DNA of 10,335 nucleotides from an archaeon (GCA_024256265.1 JACGUK010000037.1:1-10335); one strand, 5' to 3'; counted from the first letter of the stretch, positions 1 through 6,546 are shown. Notes: a model not told the origin generated them from the sequence alone. Numbers and translations are program-made.

Positions 1-283
1 TGCCTATGTATATCTCTACTATCTGAGTATTTATTGCCCCGTTATTATAGAACCATACTCTAACCTGACCAGAGCTAGGATAATTAAATGCTACATTCGT
101 TATTACAAACCTCTCTCTAAGACAATTCACATAACTTGCTGTAGATTGTCCAAACGCACCAGAAGCAACTGCTGCCTCGCTATTCACAAAGGCGAAGACT
201 GCAAAACCAACTACCAACGTCACTGTTATGATTATTACAGTTGCTACTACAGGGCTTACCCCTTTTCTTACTCTGTTGATCAT
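1..283 (-). CDS. Archaeal type IV pilin/archaellin-like protein (5' part, runs off the left edge)
   Basis: This is the first 94 residues of a secreted filament subunit. It starts MINRVRKGVSPVVATVI, a classic archaeal class III signal: a short basic n-region, then a Gly (residue 8) where the prepilin peptidase would cut, then SPVVATVI and a hydrophobic stretch of about 22 residues (to roughly residue 33) that would form the filament core. The mature part is Ser/Thr/Asn-rich and beta-like (for example VRVWFYNNGAI), as in proteins of the archaeal Pilin_N family. The ATG at 283 is secure because an in-frame TAA lies directly upstream of it. The 3' end lies outside the window, so length and class (adhesion pilus, archaellin, other) cannot be told. 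A matching prepilin peptidase is encoded at 5774-6484. Confidence 0.88.
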   Translation of the reverse strand, partial: MINRVRKGVSPVVATVIIITVTLVVGFAVFAFVNSEAAVASGAFGQSTASYVNCLRERFVITNVAFNYPSSGQVRVWFYNNGAINTQIVEIYIG

Positions 284-392
284 TTACTCATTTGTTCATT
301 TTAGTGATAGTTAAGAATTATGGAGCACTGCTCTATTAGATGGCTAGTGATCGTCATAGTAGAAGTATCTCTTTTCTTCCCAAGTTCAATTT

Positions 393-554
393 TTAGGATC
401 TTGAAGGATAAATCTTTAACATAACACGCCCGAGCATTGCAAGGGATATACCTAAGCTCTTAACTTTTGGTTTTAGCCAGATAAGGTCTTTTTTCTTCAG
501 ATACTTGTAGTAGATTTCTACTCTGTTCTCTAGATTCACAAACCTTTTTGCCAA
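393..554 (-). CDS. Possible small basic protein (53 aa), doubtful
   Basis: A minus-strand reading frame runs from a TTG at 554 to a TAA at 393-395, giving a 53-residue product beginning MAKRFVNLENRVEIYYKYLK and ending in a hydrophobic patch (SLGISLAMLGRVMLKIYPS). It is rich in Lys/Arg and has alternating hydrophobic and charged residues that look protein-like. No clear Shine-Dalgarno sequence precedes the TTG; a GTG five codons downstream has an AAGG just before it. Another minus-strand frame is also open here for about 33 codons, which weakens the case. It lies upstream of, and on the same strand as, the pilin gene. I do not recognise a family. It may be a real small gene, a gene remnant or chance. 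Confidence 0.3.
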   Translation of the reverse strand: MAKRFVNLENRVEIYYKYLKKKDLIWLKPKVKSLGISLAMLGRVMLKIYPSRS

Positions 555-646
555 GAATCATCTTTTCGATTTGATGTTAGCCTTAGAATTGAAACTTTTT
601 GAGATCCAAAATAGAATAAAAAACGGGCAACGTGTAATAGCAACAT

Positions 647-654
647 GAGGCGAT
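647..654 (+). promoter_or_regulatory. Ribosome binding site deciding the TTG start at 664
   Basis: GAGGCGAT differs by one base from the archaeal consensus GAGGTGAT and ends 9 bases before the TTG at 664. The next possible start, ATG at 673, would be 18 bases away, so the TTG is preferred. Confidence 0.5.
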
Positions 655-663
655 GAGCAAATA

Positions 664-2310
664 TTGGAAGAAATGGATCAAAGAACAAAAAAGATTCTAG
701 TCATACCTTCTTTCGCTGTATCAGCAACAAATAGGAAGCCTATCGATGAAGATCTTGGGATGGCGTTTATTTACTATATGGCTGAAAAAGAGAAAAAGAG
801 GTCTTTTACGGGAAAGGAGCAAGAGAGTATATCCTTTATTGTGAAGGTTTACTATGGAATTTGGGCTTACCCCTTCGATAAGAGATGGATATTCATCGAT
901 CCTATGAAACTTCATTCCTTCTCTCTAATAGCTGTTGAGTTGCCCCCAATAGATGAGTTCATAAACCATTTAAGGGATGCCCACAGCAATAGAGATCTTT
1001 TTGATAACATGCTCGTGAGGCATAACAAAACCTTCTCTCAATTTGGAAGAAAGACTTACACTGTAACAGGCTTGATAGAGAAACCTCTTGCATTTGCAAT
1101 TACGAGTTATATGAACGATTTTGGTGTCATCAGCGCTGCATCTCCAAATTCCTTCATGCTACCTTTGCACATAGATGAAAGAAGGATGCTAGAAGTTGTT
1201 TATGAGTTAAACAAGGTAAAAAGGGATCTGGAGGACGATAGGACCAGACTCGAAGAGACCATAAAAGTTTTAGATGAGGAGACGAGCTTTCATATGGCTC
1301 AAATAGATGAAGAGATACTTGGCATAAACAATGAATACAATCGTCAAATGGAGGTTACAGCAGAGATCGTCAATAGGTCCGTAGAGCAGCTCAAGACAAA
1401 GAAGGAGTTGGAGATGAAGATGATTCTATCAAGGTTCGAGGAGCGTAAGGAATTCTTCAACTCTCAGATAGGAGAATACAGAAAGCTATTCATGTACCTA
1501 AAGAAGGATTATGAGACTTTGAGAGGGATGGCCGATTCATCCAAGTCTTCAGTGAAAGAAAGAAGTTACTTTGGTCTCTGGAGTAAGATATTAAAGGATA
1601 TATCGTCAAGGATGGAAGACATTGAAAAAGAGATAGAAGGGCTTCAAACTGTAATAAAAGCCTTGGAGGATGAGAGAGGAAAGGAGATATCTTCTATCGA
1701 GGGTGCGTACACACAGCTTATAGAATCTAGGATGAAAGTCCTTAAAGATGTAGAGATAGAGAAAGAACTCGAAGTAAAGAAGAGAAGGGAAGAAGCCGAA
1801 GCTCTTTCTAATAGGGCCATGAGTTTGAGACGCCAGATATTAGACATACATAGTCATGTCAAAAGTAGCTTGGAGCAATTAGAGCAACTGCCACAGCAAG
1901 AGTTTAAGGACGATCAACCAAAGCTTCTTTGCATACCTTTTTACCTTGTCTGCTATGAAGACATAAAAGGAGGGAAAAGATATAAGACGTATCCTCCTAG
2001 CCTAGTTCAATTCCCTGCCATTCATCCTCCATTAAAATGGATGCATGGCATCTCTGCTCAACCTCTTAGACCTTATTCTGGTCAACTTATGGACATCTTT
2101 GATGTCAAATTCATAGATTATATTAAGGCTGATCCTATCTTAGAGGGAGAAATCTATAAGAGAGGTAAAAAGTTCGATATGCTAACCTCTTATGAAACAA
2201 AAAAGCAGATTTCTAATGCTATAGATACTCTTTTAAAGCAAGGTTGGATGACTGACGGACAAGCCTCAGTACTCAAAAGAAGTCTAAATTTGATGCCTTC
2301 TTATCATTGA
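664..2310 (+). CDS. Large coiled-coil protein with globular N- and C-terminal domains, function unknown
   Basis: This is a 548-residue soluble protein with three visible parts. Residues 1-170 form an alpha/beta domain rich in aromatic residues (KKILVIPSFAVSA at 9-21, VYYGIWAYPFDKRWIFIDP at 62-80). Residues about 170-410 are almost continuous charged heptad-like helix, broken near 290-305 (SSKSSVKERSYFGLW), which could let two coil arms fold back. Residues about 418-548 form a second globular domain that again starts with a strand of the form K-L-L-x-I-P-x-x-x-V, echoing the N-terminus. There is no Walker A motif, so it is not an SMC ATPase by itself, and no signal peptide or membrane helix. 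The TTG start is supported by a near-consensus ribosome site. I do not recognise the family; a scaffold or tether role is only inference. A winged-helix gene with its own promoter follows. Confidence 0.85.
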   Translation: MEEMDQRTKKILVIPSFAVSATNRKPIDEDLGMAFIYYMAEKEKKRSFTGKEQESISFIVKVYYGIWAYPFDKRWIFIDPMKLHSFSLIAVELPPIDEFINHLRDAHSNRDLFDNMLVRHNKTFSQFGRKTYTVTGLIEKPLAFAITSYMNDFGVISAASPNSFMLPLHIDERRMLEVVYELNKVKRDLEDDRTRLEETIKVLDEETSFHMAQIDEEILGINNEYNRQMEVTAEIVNRSVEQLKTKKELEMKMILSRFEERKEFFNSQIGEYRKLFMYLKKDYETLRGMADSSKSSVKERSYFGLWSKILKDISSRMEDIEKEIEGLQTVIKALEDERGKEISSIEGAYTQLIESRMKVLKDVEIEKELEVKKRREEAEALSNRAMSLRRQILDIHSHVKSSLEQLEQLPQQEFKDDQPKLLCIPFYLVCYEDIKGGKRYKTYPPSLVQFPAIHPPLKWMHGISAQPLRPYSGQLMDIFDVKFIDYIKADPILEGEIYKRGKKFDMLTSYETKKQISNAIDTLLKQGWMTDGQASVLKRSLNLMPSYH

Positions 2311-2321
2311 TGCAAATCTAA

Positions 2322-2327
2322 TTTTTT
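2322..2327 (+). terminator. T-run terminator of the coiled-coil gene
   Basis: Six consecutive Ts begin 11 bases after the TGA stop. Archaeal polymerase can terminate at such runs without a hairpin, and a separate promoter for the next gene follows. Confidence 0.35.
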
Positions 2328-2406
2328 CCGTTATATGTCGCTTGTCCACACGTGCCATCCTTATATTGGTATCTTTACCCATAGGTTATAAGCAAAAGGT
2401 TGCATA

Positions 2407-2415
2407 TTTTTATAT
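2407..2415 (+). promoter_or_regulatory. TATA box of the winged-helix gene, implying a leaderless transcript
   Basis: TTTTTATAT is centred about 28 bases before the ATG at 2439, the usual TATA-to-start distance in archaea, so transcription would begin at or next to that ATG. It also shows that the longer reading frame opening at a TTG at 2400 runs through the promoter and is not the true start. Confidence 0.55.
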
Positions 2416-2438
2416 GGGCTACCTACACGTTATATATA

Positions 2439-2774
2439 ATGGACTTGAAGATAATCCGCAGGTCTAAACTTGAGAGGCTAGTAGACATTTTAAAAGTCGT
2501 AGCAGGTGTTGGTCCCATAAAACAAACGCACATAATGTACAAAGCGAATCTTACTTGGGATGAGTTGAAGAGAGATCTCCAATGGTTGATAGATCTAAGG
2601 CTTGTTGAGAGGACGGTGATAAGAGAAGGCATATTCTATAGAATAACGAATCTTGGTTCAGATGCACTTTCTCATTTCGATAAGATTGAGTCAATACTTA
2701 AACTAAACAGTGAAGAGCAGATTTATTATGAAAAAAGGCTTAACCGTTACATGACGAAAGCCTATGATCGCTAA
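2439..2774 (+). CDS. ArnR1-like winged helix-turn-helix protein (HTH_45 family)
   Basis: This is a 111-residue DNA-binding protein and probable transcription regulator. It has the family hallmarks in order: a basic start with RRSKLERLVDIL (7-18), a second helix before the recognition region (TQ-type turn at PIKQTHIMYKANLTWDELKR, 26-45), a third helix DLQWLIDLRLVER (46-58), and a wing with YRITNLGSDALSHF (67-80). The MYKANL segment is typical of archaeal members. A charged C-terminal helix (81-111) could serve dimerisation. I chose the ATG at 2439 because a TATA box sits about 28 bases upstream. It follows the coiled-coil gene on the same strand but has its own promoter. Relatives in Sulfolobus (ArnR/ArnR1) activate archaellum genes, but those carry membrane helices, which this protein lacks; its target is unknown. 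Confidence 0.85.
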   Translation: MDLKIIRRSKLERLVDILKVVAGVGPIKQTHIMYKANLTWDELKRDLQWLIDLRLVERTVIREGIFYRITNLGSDALSHFDKIESILKLNSEEQIYYEKRLNRYMTKAYDR

Positions 2775-2807
2775 TAAGTTTCATAAATAGAGGTTAGGAT
2801 ACCGAAA

Positions 2808-2873
2808 GTGATGAAGAAGAGTAAACCCATTAAAACTGCTACTATATCAGGCGGCATAAAAGGCTCTGAATAA
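2808..2873 (+). other. Doubtful short element: 20-codon ORF or C/D-box-like RNA
   Basis: Two readings compete. First, ATG at 2811 (preceded by GTG at 2808) opens a 20-codon frame, MKKSKPIKTATISGGIKGSE, ending at TAA 2871-2873; an AT-rich TCATAAATA at 2781-2789 lies about 25 bases upstream, as for a leaderless gene. Second, GTGATGA at 2808-2814 is a perfect archaeal C box and CTGA at 2866-2869 a D box, spanning 62 bases, a usual size for archaeal C/D guide RNAs; however no good internal C'/D' boxes or terminal stem are visible. Neither reading is secure. The remaining 150 bases up to 3024 show nothing recognisable. Confidence 0.25.
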
Positions 2874-3024
2874 CTCTAGACGAAGTTAAAGAATACCCAT
2901 CTTAATGCAACAGACGTTAAGAATGAAAGAGAGCGACCATTACCATGAAACGAATCCATGATAACGTCACTCTAACTTACACCTTCACCATTTCTCGCAA
3001 AATTTCGGCTTTAACATCGATTCA

Positions 3025-3459
3025 CTAGGGCTTTAAATGAATCATGAGCTTTATAGGAACGTTATCACTTATGATAGCAACTATTGTGACTATGCCTTCC
3101 TCAAAACCTGTAAGAGGTTCTAAAGCCTTTCTTATCTTTTGAATTGTATTGAGTTTATCTTGTAAACTCTTAACTATATCTTCAAGCACATCCATCTCTT
3201 GCCTTAAGCTAGGGTTTACAAAGACTTTAAAGCCCGATAAATCTATTTCTCGCCCTTCGAGTGAAGGTATTTGCTTCTCCCCTGCGAACTTAATTATAGC
3301 TTCTTGAGCCTTCTTTAACTTCTCTGTTTTAATGCGGTTCTCTTCTAGACGGCGAAGATAATCCCCGAGGAGAGTTCTTATCCTACCTATTTCATCATCT
3401 AAAAACTTTTTGAGCTCGTCAGGAGTATTGAACATCTTAAGCTCTAATGAAGCTTGCAA
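3025..3459 (-). CDS. Small coiled-coil protein, function unknown
   Basis: This is a 144-residue soluble protein. Residues about 13-62 form a long charged helix (DELKKFLDDEIGRIRTLLG onward), 63-82 a short strand-like linker (LEGREIDLSGFKVFVN), 84-116 a second helix (LRQEMDVLEDIVKSLQDKLN), and 120-144 a hydrophobic strand-rich tail (GIVTIVAIISDNVPIKLMIHL). There is no signal peptide or clear membrane helix. The TTG start at 3459 sits about 34 bases after a TATA-like element; an ATG eight codons in (3435) is the alternative. It lies 69 bases downstream of the PRC-barrel membrane gene on the same strand, so the two may be co-expressed and their products may interact, but this is inference. I do not recognise a named family. 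Confidence 0.8.
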   Translation of the reverse strand: MQASLELKMFNTPDELKKFLDDEIGRIRTLLGDYLRRLEENRIKTEKLKKAQEAIIKFAGEKQIPSLEGREIDLSGFKVFVNPSLRQEMDVLEDIVKSLQDKLNTIQKIRKALEPLTGFEEGIVTIVAIISDNVPIKLMIHLKP

Positions 3460-3488
3460 AATTTACTCTTGAAATAAGGGAAAGAACC

Positions 3489-3497
3489 TATATTTAA
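3489..3497 (-). promoter_or_regulatory. TATA-like element before the small coiled-coil gene
   Basis: Read on the minus strand it is TTAAATATA, centred about 34 bases before the TTG at 3459, giving a predicted leader of only a few bases. It suggests the small gene can be transcribed apart from the PRC-barrel gene upstream. Confidence 0.4.
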
Positions 3498-3528
3498 CAG
3501 TTATGATCATTACGATGAATGCTTCAGT

Positions 3529-4881
3529 TTATCTACTCTTAAAAAATCCTAAAAATAAACCTCCGATAAGTCCAATTAATGCGTTCACTAGGCTTCCAAA
3601 ATATAGAAAAGCTTCACTTGTTGCGGAGTTCAAAATTCCTTCAATTGTGTCTTGAGTAAAAATAGGCAGGATTGTGACTAAGAAATTCTCTAATCCTATA
3701 GGCATTAATAAATGGAGAAGTATCGTTATTAGTACTGTCCCAAGTAGTCCGCTAAGAAACCCTGCTATGGTTCCTTTCTTCCAGTCTCTTGCCAAGTACC
3801 CTGCCACTCCTCCAGAAAACAGCGCACCAATATATGGAACAAGACCGACGAAGATCATCAGAAAAGTACCTGCGTAAACTCCAAAGGCAAAACTCCCTGG
3901 CTTGGTTAGAAATGAAATTGGGGATTCCCTTACTTGGGCGCTTGGGCGACTAGGCTTCTGAGTCAAGTCTGTAGAATAAACTATGGGCTTTGGTTCCTCC
4001 ATCTTCGATTCTTCCGTTAAATCTTCTAATAGAGTTTTATTCAATAAGACAACATCGCCTATCTTCCTTATCTGATGCCAAGGCACGGAGGATTTATACA
4101 ACAAAACAGTTTTGCTGGATTCAAGGCGTGTAGGTATCTCGTAACCTCTCATCTTAGCATACGTCAAAAGCTTGTCATCGGTCAAATTTTGAGGCTGTTC
4201 AAAACCGAGAGATTCTAAGTCTTTTATAATTTCTTTTGGAGTTTTTTCAGAAAAGATCCTTTTCTTCAATGAGTTCATATCTGGAATCAATTTCGTTACC
4301 ATCCCATCTTTGCCCACCTGAACACTTAAACCATCAGCGCTCATTAGAATGCCATGAACTTTGCCTAGTATCTTAGCCGTGTTATCTACAACAAGCTTAC
4401 CCCTTAAACTCTCTTCCTTTTGATAAAGTGCAGCTTTTTGTGGCTCTATACTTCTTATCGTAGCCTCTACGGGAGTCTTGACTAAGATACAGCTGCCCAA
4501 TTCACTTCTGTTTATGGCTTCTATGTCGCTTAAGTGGATATCTGGCTTTTCCTCTTCTACTTCTCTTAAAACTTCTCTCATAGGTATTTTTACTTCCTTG
4601 AGTTTTGCATAGCTTATCAAGTCGTTCTCTGTAACGGACTGTATCTTTAGTTCTTTTGCTATAAATCTGTATAACTCTTGAACATTAGATATGCTGAACT
4701 TTTCCTGAAGGACTTTTTTCAAGGCATCGATATCAGGTACAGATTCTTGAACACTCATAAGAGATTTCACTTTAAATACGGGTCCTTCAGGTTTAATATC
4801 GACTTTTACAACATGACCATAGATATAACCTTCAAAGTCTACTACCAAAGCACCAACTAGTTCTGATGGTCTAAACTCCAA
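3529..4881 (-). CDS. PRC-barrel-type membrane protein with two tandem modules
   Basis: This is a 450-residue protein with a cytoplasmic N-terminal half and a C-terminal membrane domain. Residues 7-139 and 158-286 are a duplication: each begins with a PRC-like strand pair (LVGALVVDFEGYIYGHVV and LRGKLVVDNTAKILGKVH), continues with a helical segment (PDIDALKKV / PDMNSLKKR, then LISYAKLKEVKIPMR / LLTYAKMRGYEIPTR), and ends with a strand like the last PRC strand (second copy WHQIRKIGDVVLLNK). A Pro/Ser-rich linker (about 298-325) leads to roughly four membrane helices in 329-447, rich in Gly (FSGGVAGYLA, GLIGGLFLGF), recalling DUF5518-type domains. The start is a TTG, with an in-frame stop 12 bases before it. 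PRC barrels occur in the archaeal division protein CdvA and in ribosome and photosynthesis factors as binding modules; the partner here is unknown. Confidence 0.82.
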   Translation of the reverse strand: MEFRPSELVGALVVDFEGYIYGHVVKVDIKPEGPVFKVKSLMSVQESVPDIDALKKVLQEKFSISNVQELYRFIAKELKIQSVTENDLISYAKLKEVKIPMREVLREVEEEKPDIHLSDIEAINRSELGSCILVKTPVEATIRSIEPQKAALYQKEESLRGKLVVDNTAKILGKVHGILMSADGLSVQVGKDGMVTKLIPDMNSLKKRIFSEKTPKEIIKDLESLGFEQPQNLTDDKLLTYAKMRGYEIPTRLESSKTVLLYKSSVPWHQIRKIGDVVLLNKTLLEDLTEESKMEEPKPIVYSTDLTQKPSRPSAQVRESPISFLTKPGSFAFGVYAGTFLMIFVGLVPYIGALFSGGVAGYLARDWKKGTIAGFLSGLLGTVLITILLHLLMPIGLENFLVTILPIFTQDTIEGILNSATSEAFLYFGSLVNALIGLIGGLFLGFFKSR

Positions 4882-4903
4882 ACTATACCCTTATCTATAG
4901 CCG

Positions 4904-4914
4904 ATATATTTAAA
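4904..4914. promoter_or_regulatory. Shared divergent promoter region between the PRC-barrel and KaiC-like genes
   Basis: Only 65 bases separate the two divergent starts. ATATATTTAAA lies about 28 bases before the TTG of the minus-strand gene, fitting a leaderless transcript, and about 38 bases before the ATG at 4947 of the plus-strand gene, fitting a short leader. A second AT-rich element, TTTTTTAAA near 4928-4936, may serve the plus strand instead. The two genes are therefore likely to be regulated together. Confidence 0.45.
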
Positions 4915-4946
4915 GAGTAGTATATGATTTTTTAAACCTTTAGGAG

Positions 4947-5711
4947 ATGTTACAATTGAGTAGTAGAGCTCCGAGCGGTATTGAAGGATTAGATGAGTTA
5001 ATGGAAGGGGGCTTCCCAAAAGGTAAGAACATAGTTGTATCAGGTGTCCCAGGTTCCGGAAAGACGACTTTTTGTATGGAGTTTCTCTATAAGGGTGCCA
5101 TTGATCATGATGAGCCAGGGGTTTATGTGACTCTTGAAGAGAGCCCTGAAAGTATAATAAAAAACATGATAGGATTTGGAATGGACTTAAAGAGCTTAGC
5201 ATCTAAGAAAAAATTGATCCTTGTAGACGCTAACCCGTTAAGAGGAGAGACGATGCTCACTACGACAGGCGTTCATACGGGCTTTATCGAATTTAAGGCT
5301 TATGGACTATCAGAGTTGATAAGGCAAAAGGTGAGGGAGATAGGAGCAAAGAGGGTTGCTATAGATGCATTAACAGCCTTGCTCATGCATTATAGAGATG
5401 ATTTTGAAAGGAGGTTAGAGATAGTACGTTTGATCATGGGGATATCTAATTTAGATTGCACGACATTGATCACAACAGAGCATCGCTCTTATGAATTAGG
5501 TAGACGTTTTCTAATGGAGCATTTTATAACTGATGGTGTAATCTTTTTGGACATGCTACAGGTAGGAGGAGGATTTGTTCGAGGAATTCAGATTATGAAG
5601 CTTAGAGGCATAAAACATGATTTCGACTTTCACTTATATCGAATCACCGATAGAGGCATAGTAGTCTTTCCGAAAGAAAAAGTTCTTGCTCCTGCAAAAG
5701 AAGAGCTCTAA
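4947..5711 (+). CDS. KaiC/RadA-superfamily ATPase, single domain
   Basis: This is a 254-residue RecA-fold ATPase of the archaeal KaiC-like group. It shows the family opening SGIEGLDELMEGGFPKG (10-26), Walker A GVPGSGKT (33-40), the paired catalytic glutamates in TLEESPE (62-68; E64, E65), Walker B RVAIDAL with D140, and the K-x-R-G-x-K-H signature in MKLRGIKHD (217-225) that contacts ATP across subunits in KaiC hexamers. Only one KaiC domain is present, against two in clock KaiC, so a clock role is unlikely. The ATG at 4947 abuts an AGGAG, whereas TTG at 4956 lies 9 bases after it, so translation may really start three codons later. It is divergent from the PRC-barrel gene and 62 bases upstream of the prepilin peptidase gene. 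FlaH/ArlH of the archaellum motor belongs to the same superfamily, but this is not a clear ArlH. Confidence 0.9.
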   Translation: MLQLSSRAPSGIEGLDELMEGGFPKGKNIVVSGVPGSGKTTFCMEFLYKGAIDHDEPGVYVTLEESPESIIKNMIGFGMDLKSLASKKKLILVDANPLRGETMLTTTGVHTGFIEFKAYGLSELIRQKVREIGAKRVAIDALTALLMHYRDDFERRLEIVRLIMGISNLDCTTLITTEHRSYELGRRFLMEHFITDGVIFLDMLQVGGGFVRGIQIMKLRGIKHDFDFHLYRITDRGIVVFPKEKVLAPAKEEL

Positions 5712-5739
5712 TACTCCACGGACGACTAAAGTAACTAAA

Positions 5740-5769
5740 AAGCCTTAAGAACAAATACTGTGAAGGCTT
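5740..5769 (+). repeat. Inverted repeat just before the prepilin peptidase start
   Basis: AAGCCTT (5740-5746) and AAGGCTT (5763-5769) can pair with a 16-base loop, and the right arm ends 4 bases before the ATG at 5774. In RNA it could mask the translation start or mark the end of the ATPase transcript. Confidence 0.35.
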
Positions 5770-5773
5770 ATCG

Positions 5774-6484
5774 ATGTTACTCGTCAAGATAGCTATGTGC
5801 TTCATCATGCTAAGTTATGCATCTTATAGTGATTGGAAGACAAGAGAAGTTAGTGATAAGCTATGGATACTTTTTTCCTTTATAGGGATAATCCTTAACA
5901 TAGTAGAGCTATCTTCTTACTTTAGTCTTCAATTTTTAATCTTGGTCATAGCATCTATATCTTTGAGCTCTTTGATCTCTTTTATACTATATTACTTTGG
6001 CTTTTTTGGAGGGGCTGACATGAAGGCACTAATAGTCATATCATTACTCATTCCAGTTTATCCATATCCAGTCTATTATCCATCTAACTATCTTCATCCT
6101 TTTACATCTCTAATTTCTCTTACTAATGGAATATTCCTTACTATAAGCCTTCCAGTGATCTTTTTCATTCTGAATATCATAAGGCTTATCCATGGCAAAG
6201 ATGTCTTCTCAGGATTCGAAGGAGAGAAGCTTTGGAGGAAGGTTCTTGCATGTTTTCTAGGATATAGAGCAAGCAAGGCTGAGAAGAGTCATTTTTTCAT
6301 GAGCTTAGAGAAGATGGTTGATGGTAAAAAAAGATTTCATATCTCTCTCTTAAAAGATGAAGAGTTCACATTAGGGCAAGACGTATGGGTAACGCCTGGA
6401 ATTCCTTTATTGATCTTCATAAGTTTAGGATTCACATCAACTATATTGTTTGGGGACTTTCTTACTCTTCTCTTTCGATACTAA
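5774..6484 (+). CDS. Archaeal prepilin/prearchaellin peptidase (A24 aspartic protease)
   Basis: This 236-residue integral membrane protease removes the short basic leader of pilins and archaellins at the inner face of the membrane. The first catalytic Asp is D20 in YSDWKTREV, after the first membrane helix, and the second is D82 in FFGGADMKAL, a GGAD version of the GxGD motif. Further hydrophobic segments lie at about 31-48, 52-75, 84-100 and 120-138, with a last one at about 209-230; in between is a hydrophilic part of about 70 residues (139-208) with many Lys/Arg, larger than in minimal FlaK/PibD enzymes. It follows the ATPase gene by 62 bases. The pilin at the left edge of the window is a plausible substrate. 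Whether it acts on adhesion pilins, archaellins or both cannot be read from the sequence. Confidence 0.88.
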   Translation: MLLVKIAMCFIMLSYASYSDWKTREVSDKLWILFSFIGIILNIVELSSYFSLQFLILVIASISLSSLISFILYYFGFFGGADMKALIVISLLIPVYPYPVYYPSNYLHPFTSLISLTNGIFLTISLPVIFFILNIIRLIHGKDVFSGFEGEKLWRKVLACFLGYRASKAEKSHFFMSLEKMVDGKKRFHISLLKDEEFTLGQDVWVTPGIPLLIFISLGFTSTILFGDFLTLLFRY

Positions 6485-6503
6485 CATCTCCTTTATGCAG
6501 TGA

Positions 6504-6546
6504 ATATAGCCTCAGATAATCTTAAGACATACGAGTAAGGCTATAT
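6504..6546. repeat. Perfect 9-bp inverted repeat after the prepilin peptidase gene
   Basis: ATATAGCCT (6504-6512) and AGGCTATAT (6538-6546) are exact reverse complements with a 25-base loop. They lie between the peptidase stop and the promoter of the phosphoesterase gene, so they could be an operator, an RNA hairpin or part of a transcription end. No T-run follows directly. Confidence 0.45.

Larger units (their letters stand above)
284..663. other. 380-bp stretch between the pilin gene and the coiled-coil gene
   Basis: This is a divergent intergenic region. It must carry the pilin promoter (an AT-rich ATAATTCTTA-like element near 310-320 on the minus strand is a weak candidate) and the promoter of the gene starting at 664 (AT-rich stretch at 608-623). 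I see no tRNA, strong hairpin or repeat array. The only coding candidate is a 53-codon minus-strand ORF at 393-554, listed separately with low confidence. The stretch is long for this otherwise compact window. Confidence 0.5.

Noticed and set aside
664..2310. SMC/Rad50-type ATPase
   Set aside because: Coiled coil is present, but no Walker A, signature or Walker B motif is seen in either terminal domain.
2400..2438. Upstream TTG extension of the winged-helix protein
   Set aside because: The extension would translate the TATA box; the ATG at 2439 lies at leaderless distance from it.
3529..4881. CdvA cell-division protein
   Set aside because: CdvA has one PRC barrel with a coiled coil and no membrane helices; this protein has two modules and a membrane domain.
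4891..5202. 103-residue minus-strand frame
   Set aside because: It lies opposite the 5' part of the KaiC-like ATPase, whose motifs make the plus strand the coding one.
4947..5711. Circadian clock KaiC
   Set aside because: Only one KaiC domain is present and no KaiA/KaiB genes are near; it belongs to the broad archaeal single-domain group.
4947..6484. Archaellum operon (ArlH-type ATPase plus peptidase)
   Set aside because: No ArlI, ArlJ or archaellin genes adjoin, and the ATPase looks like general KaiC rather than ArlH.
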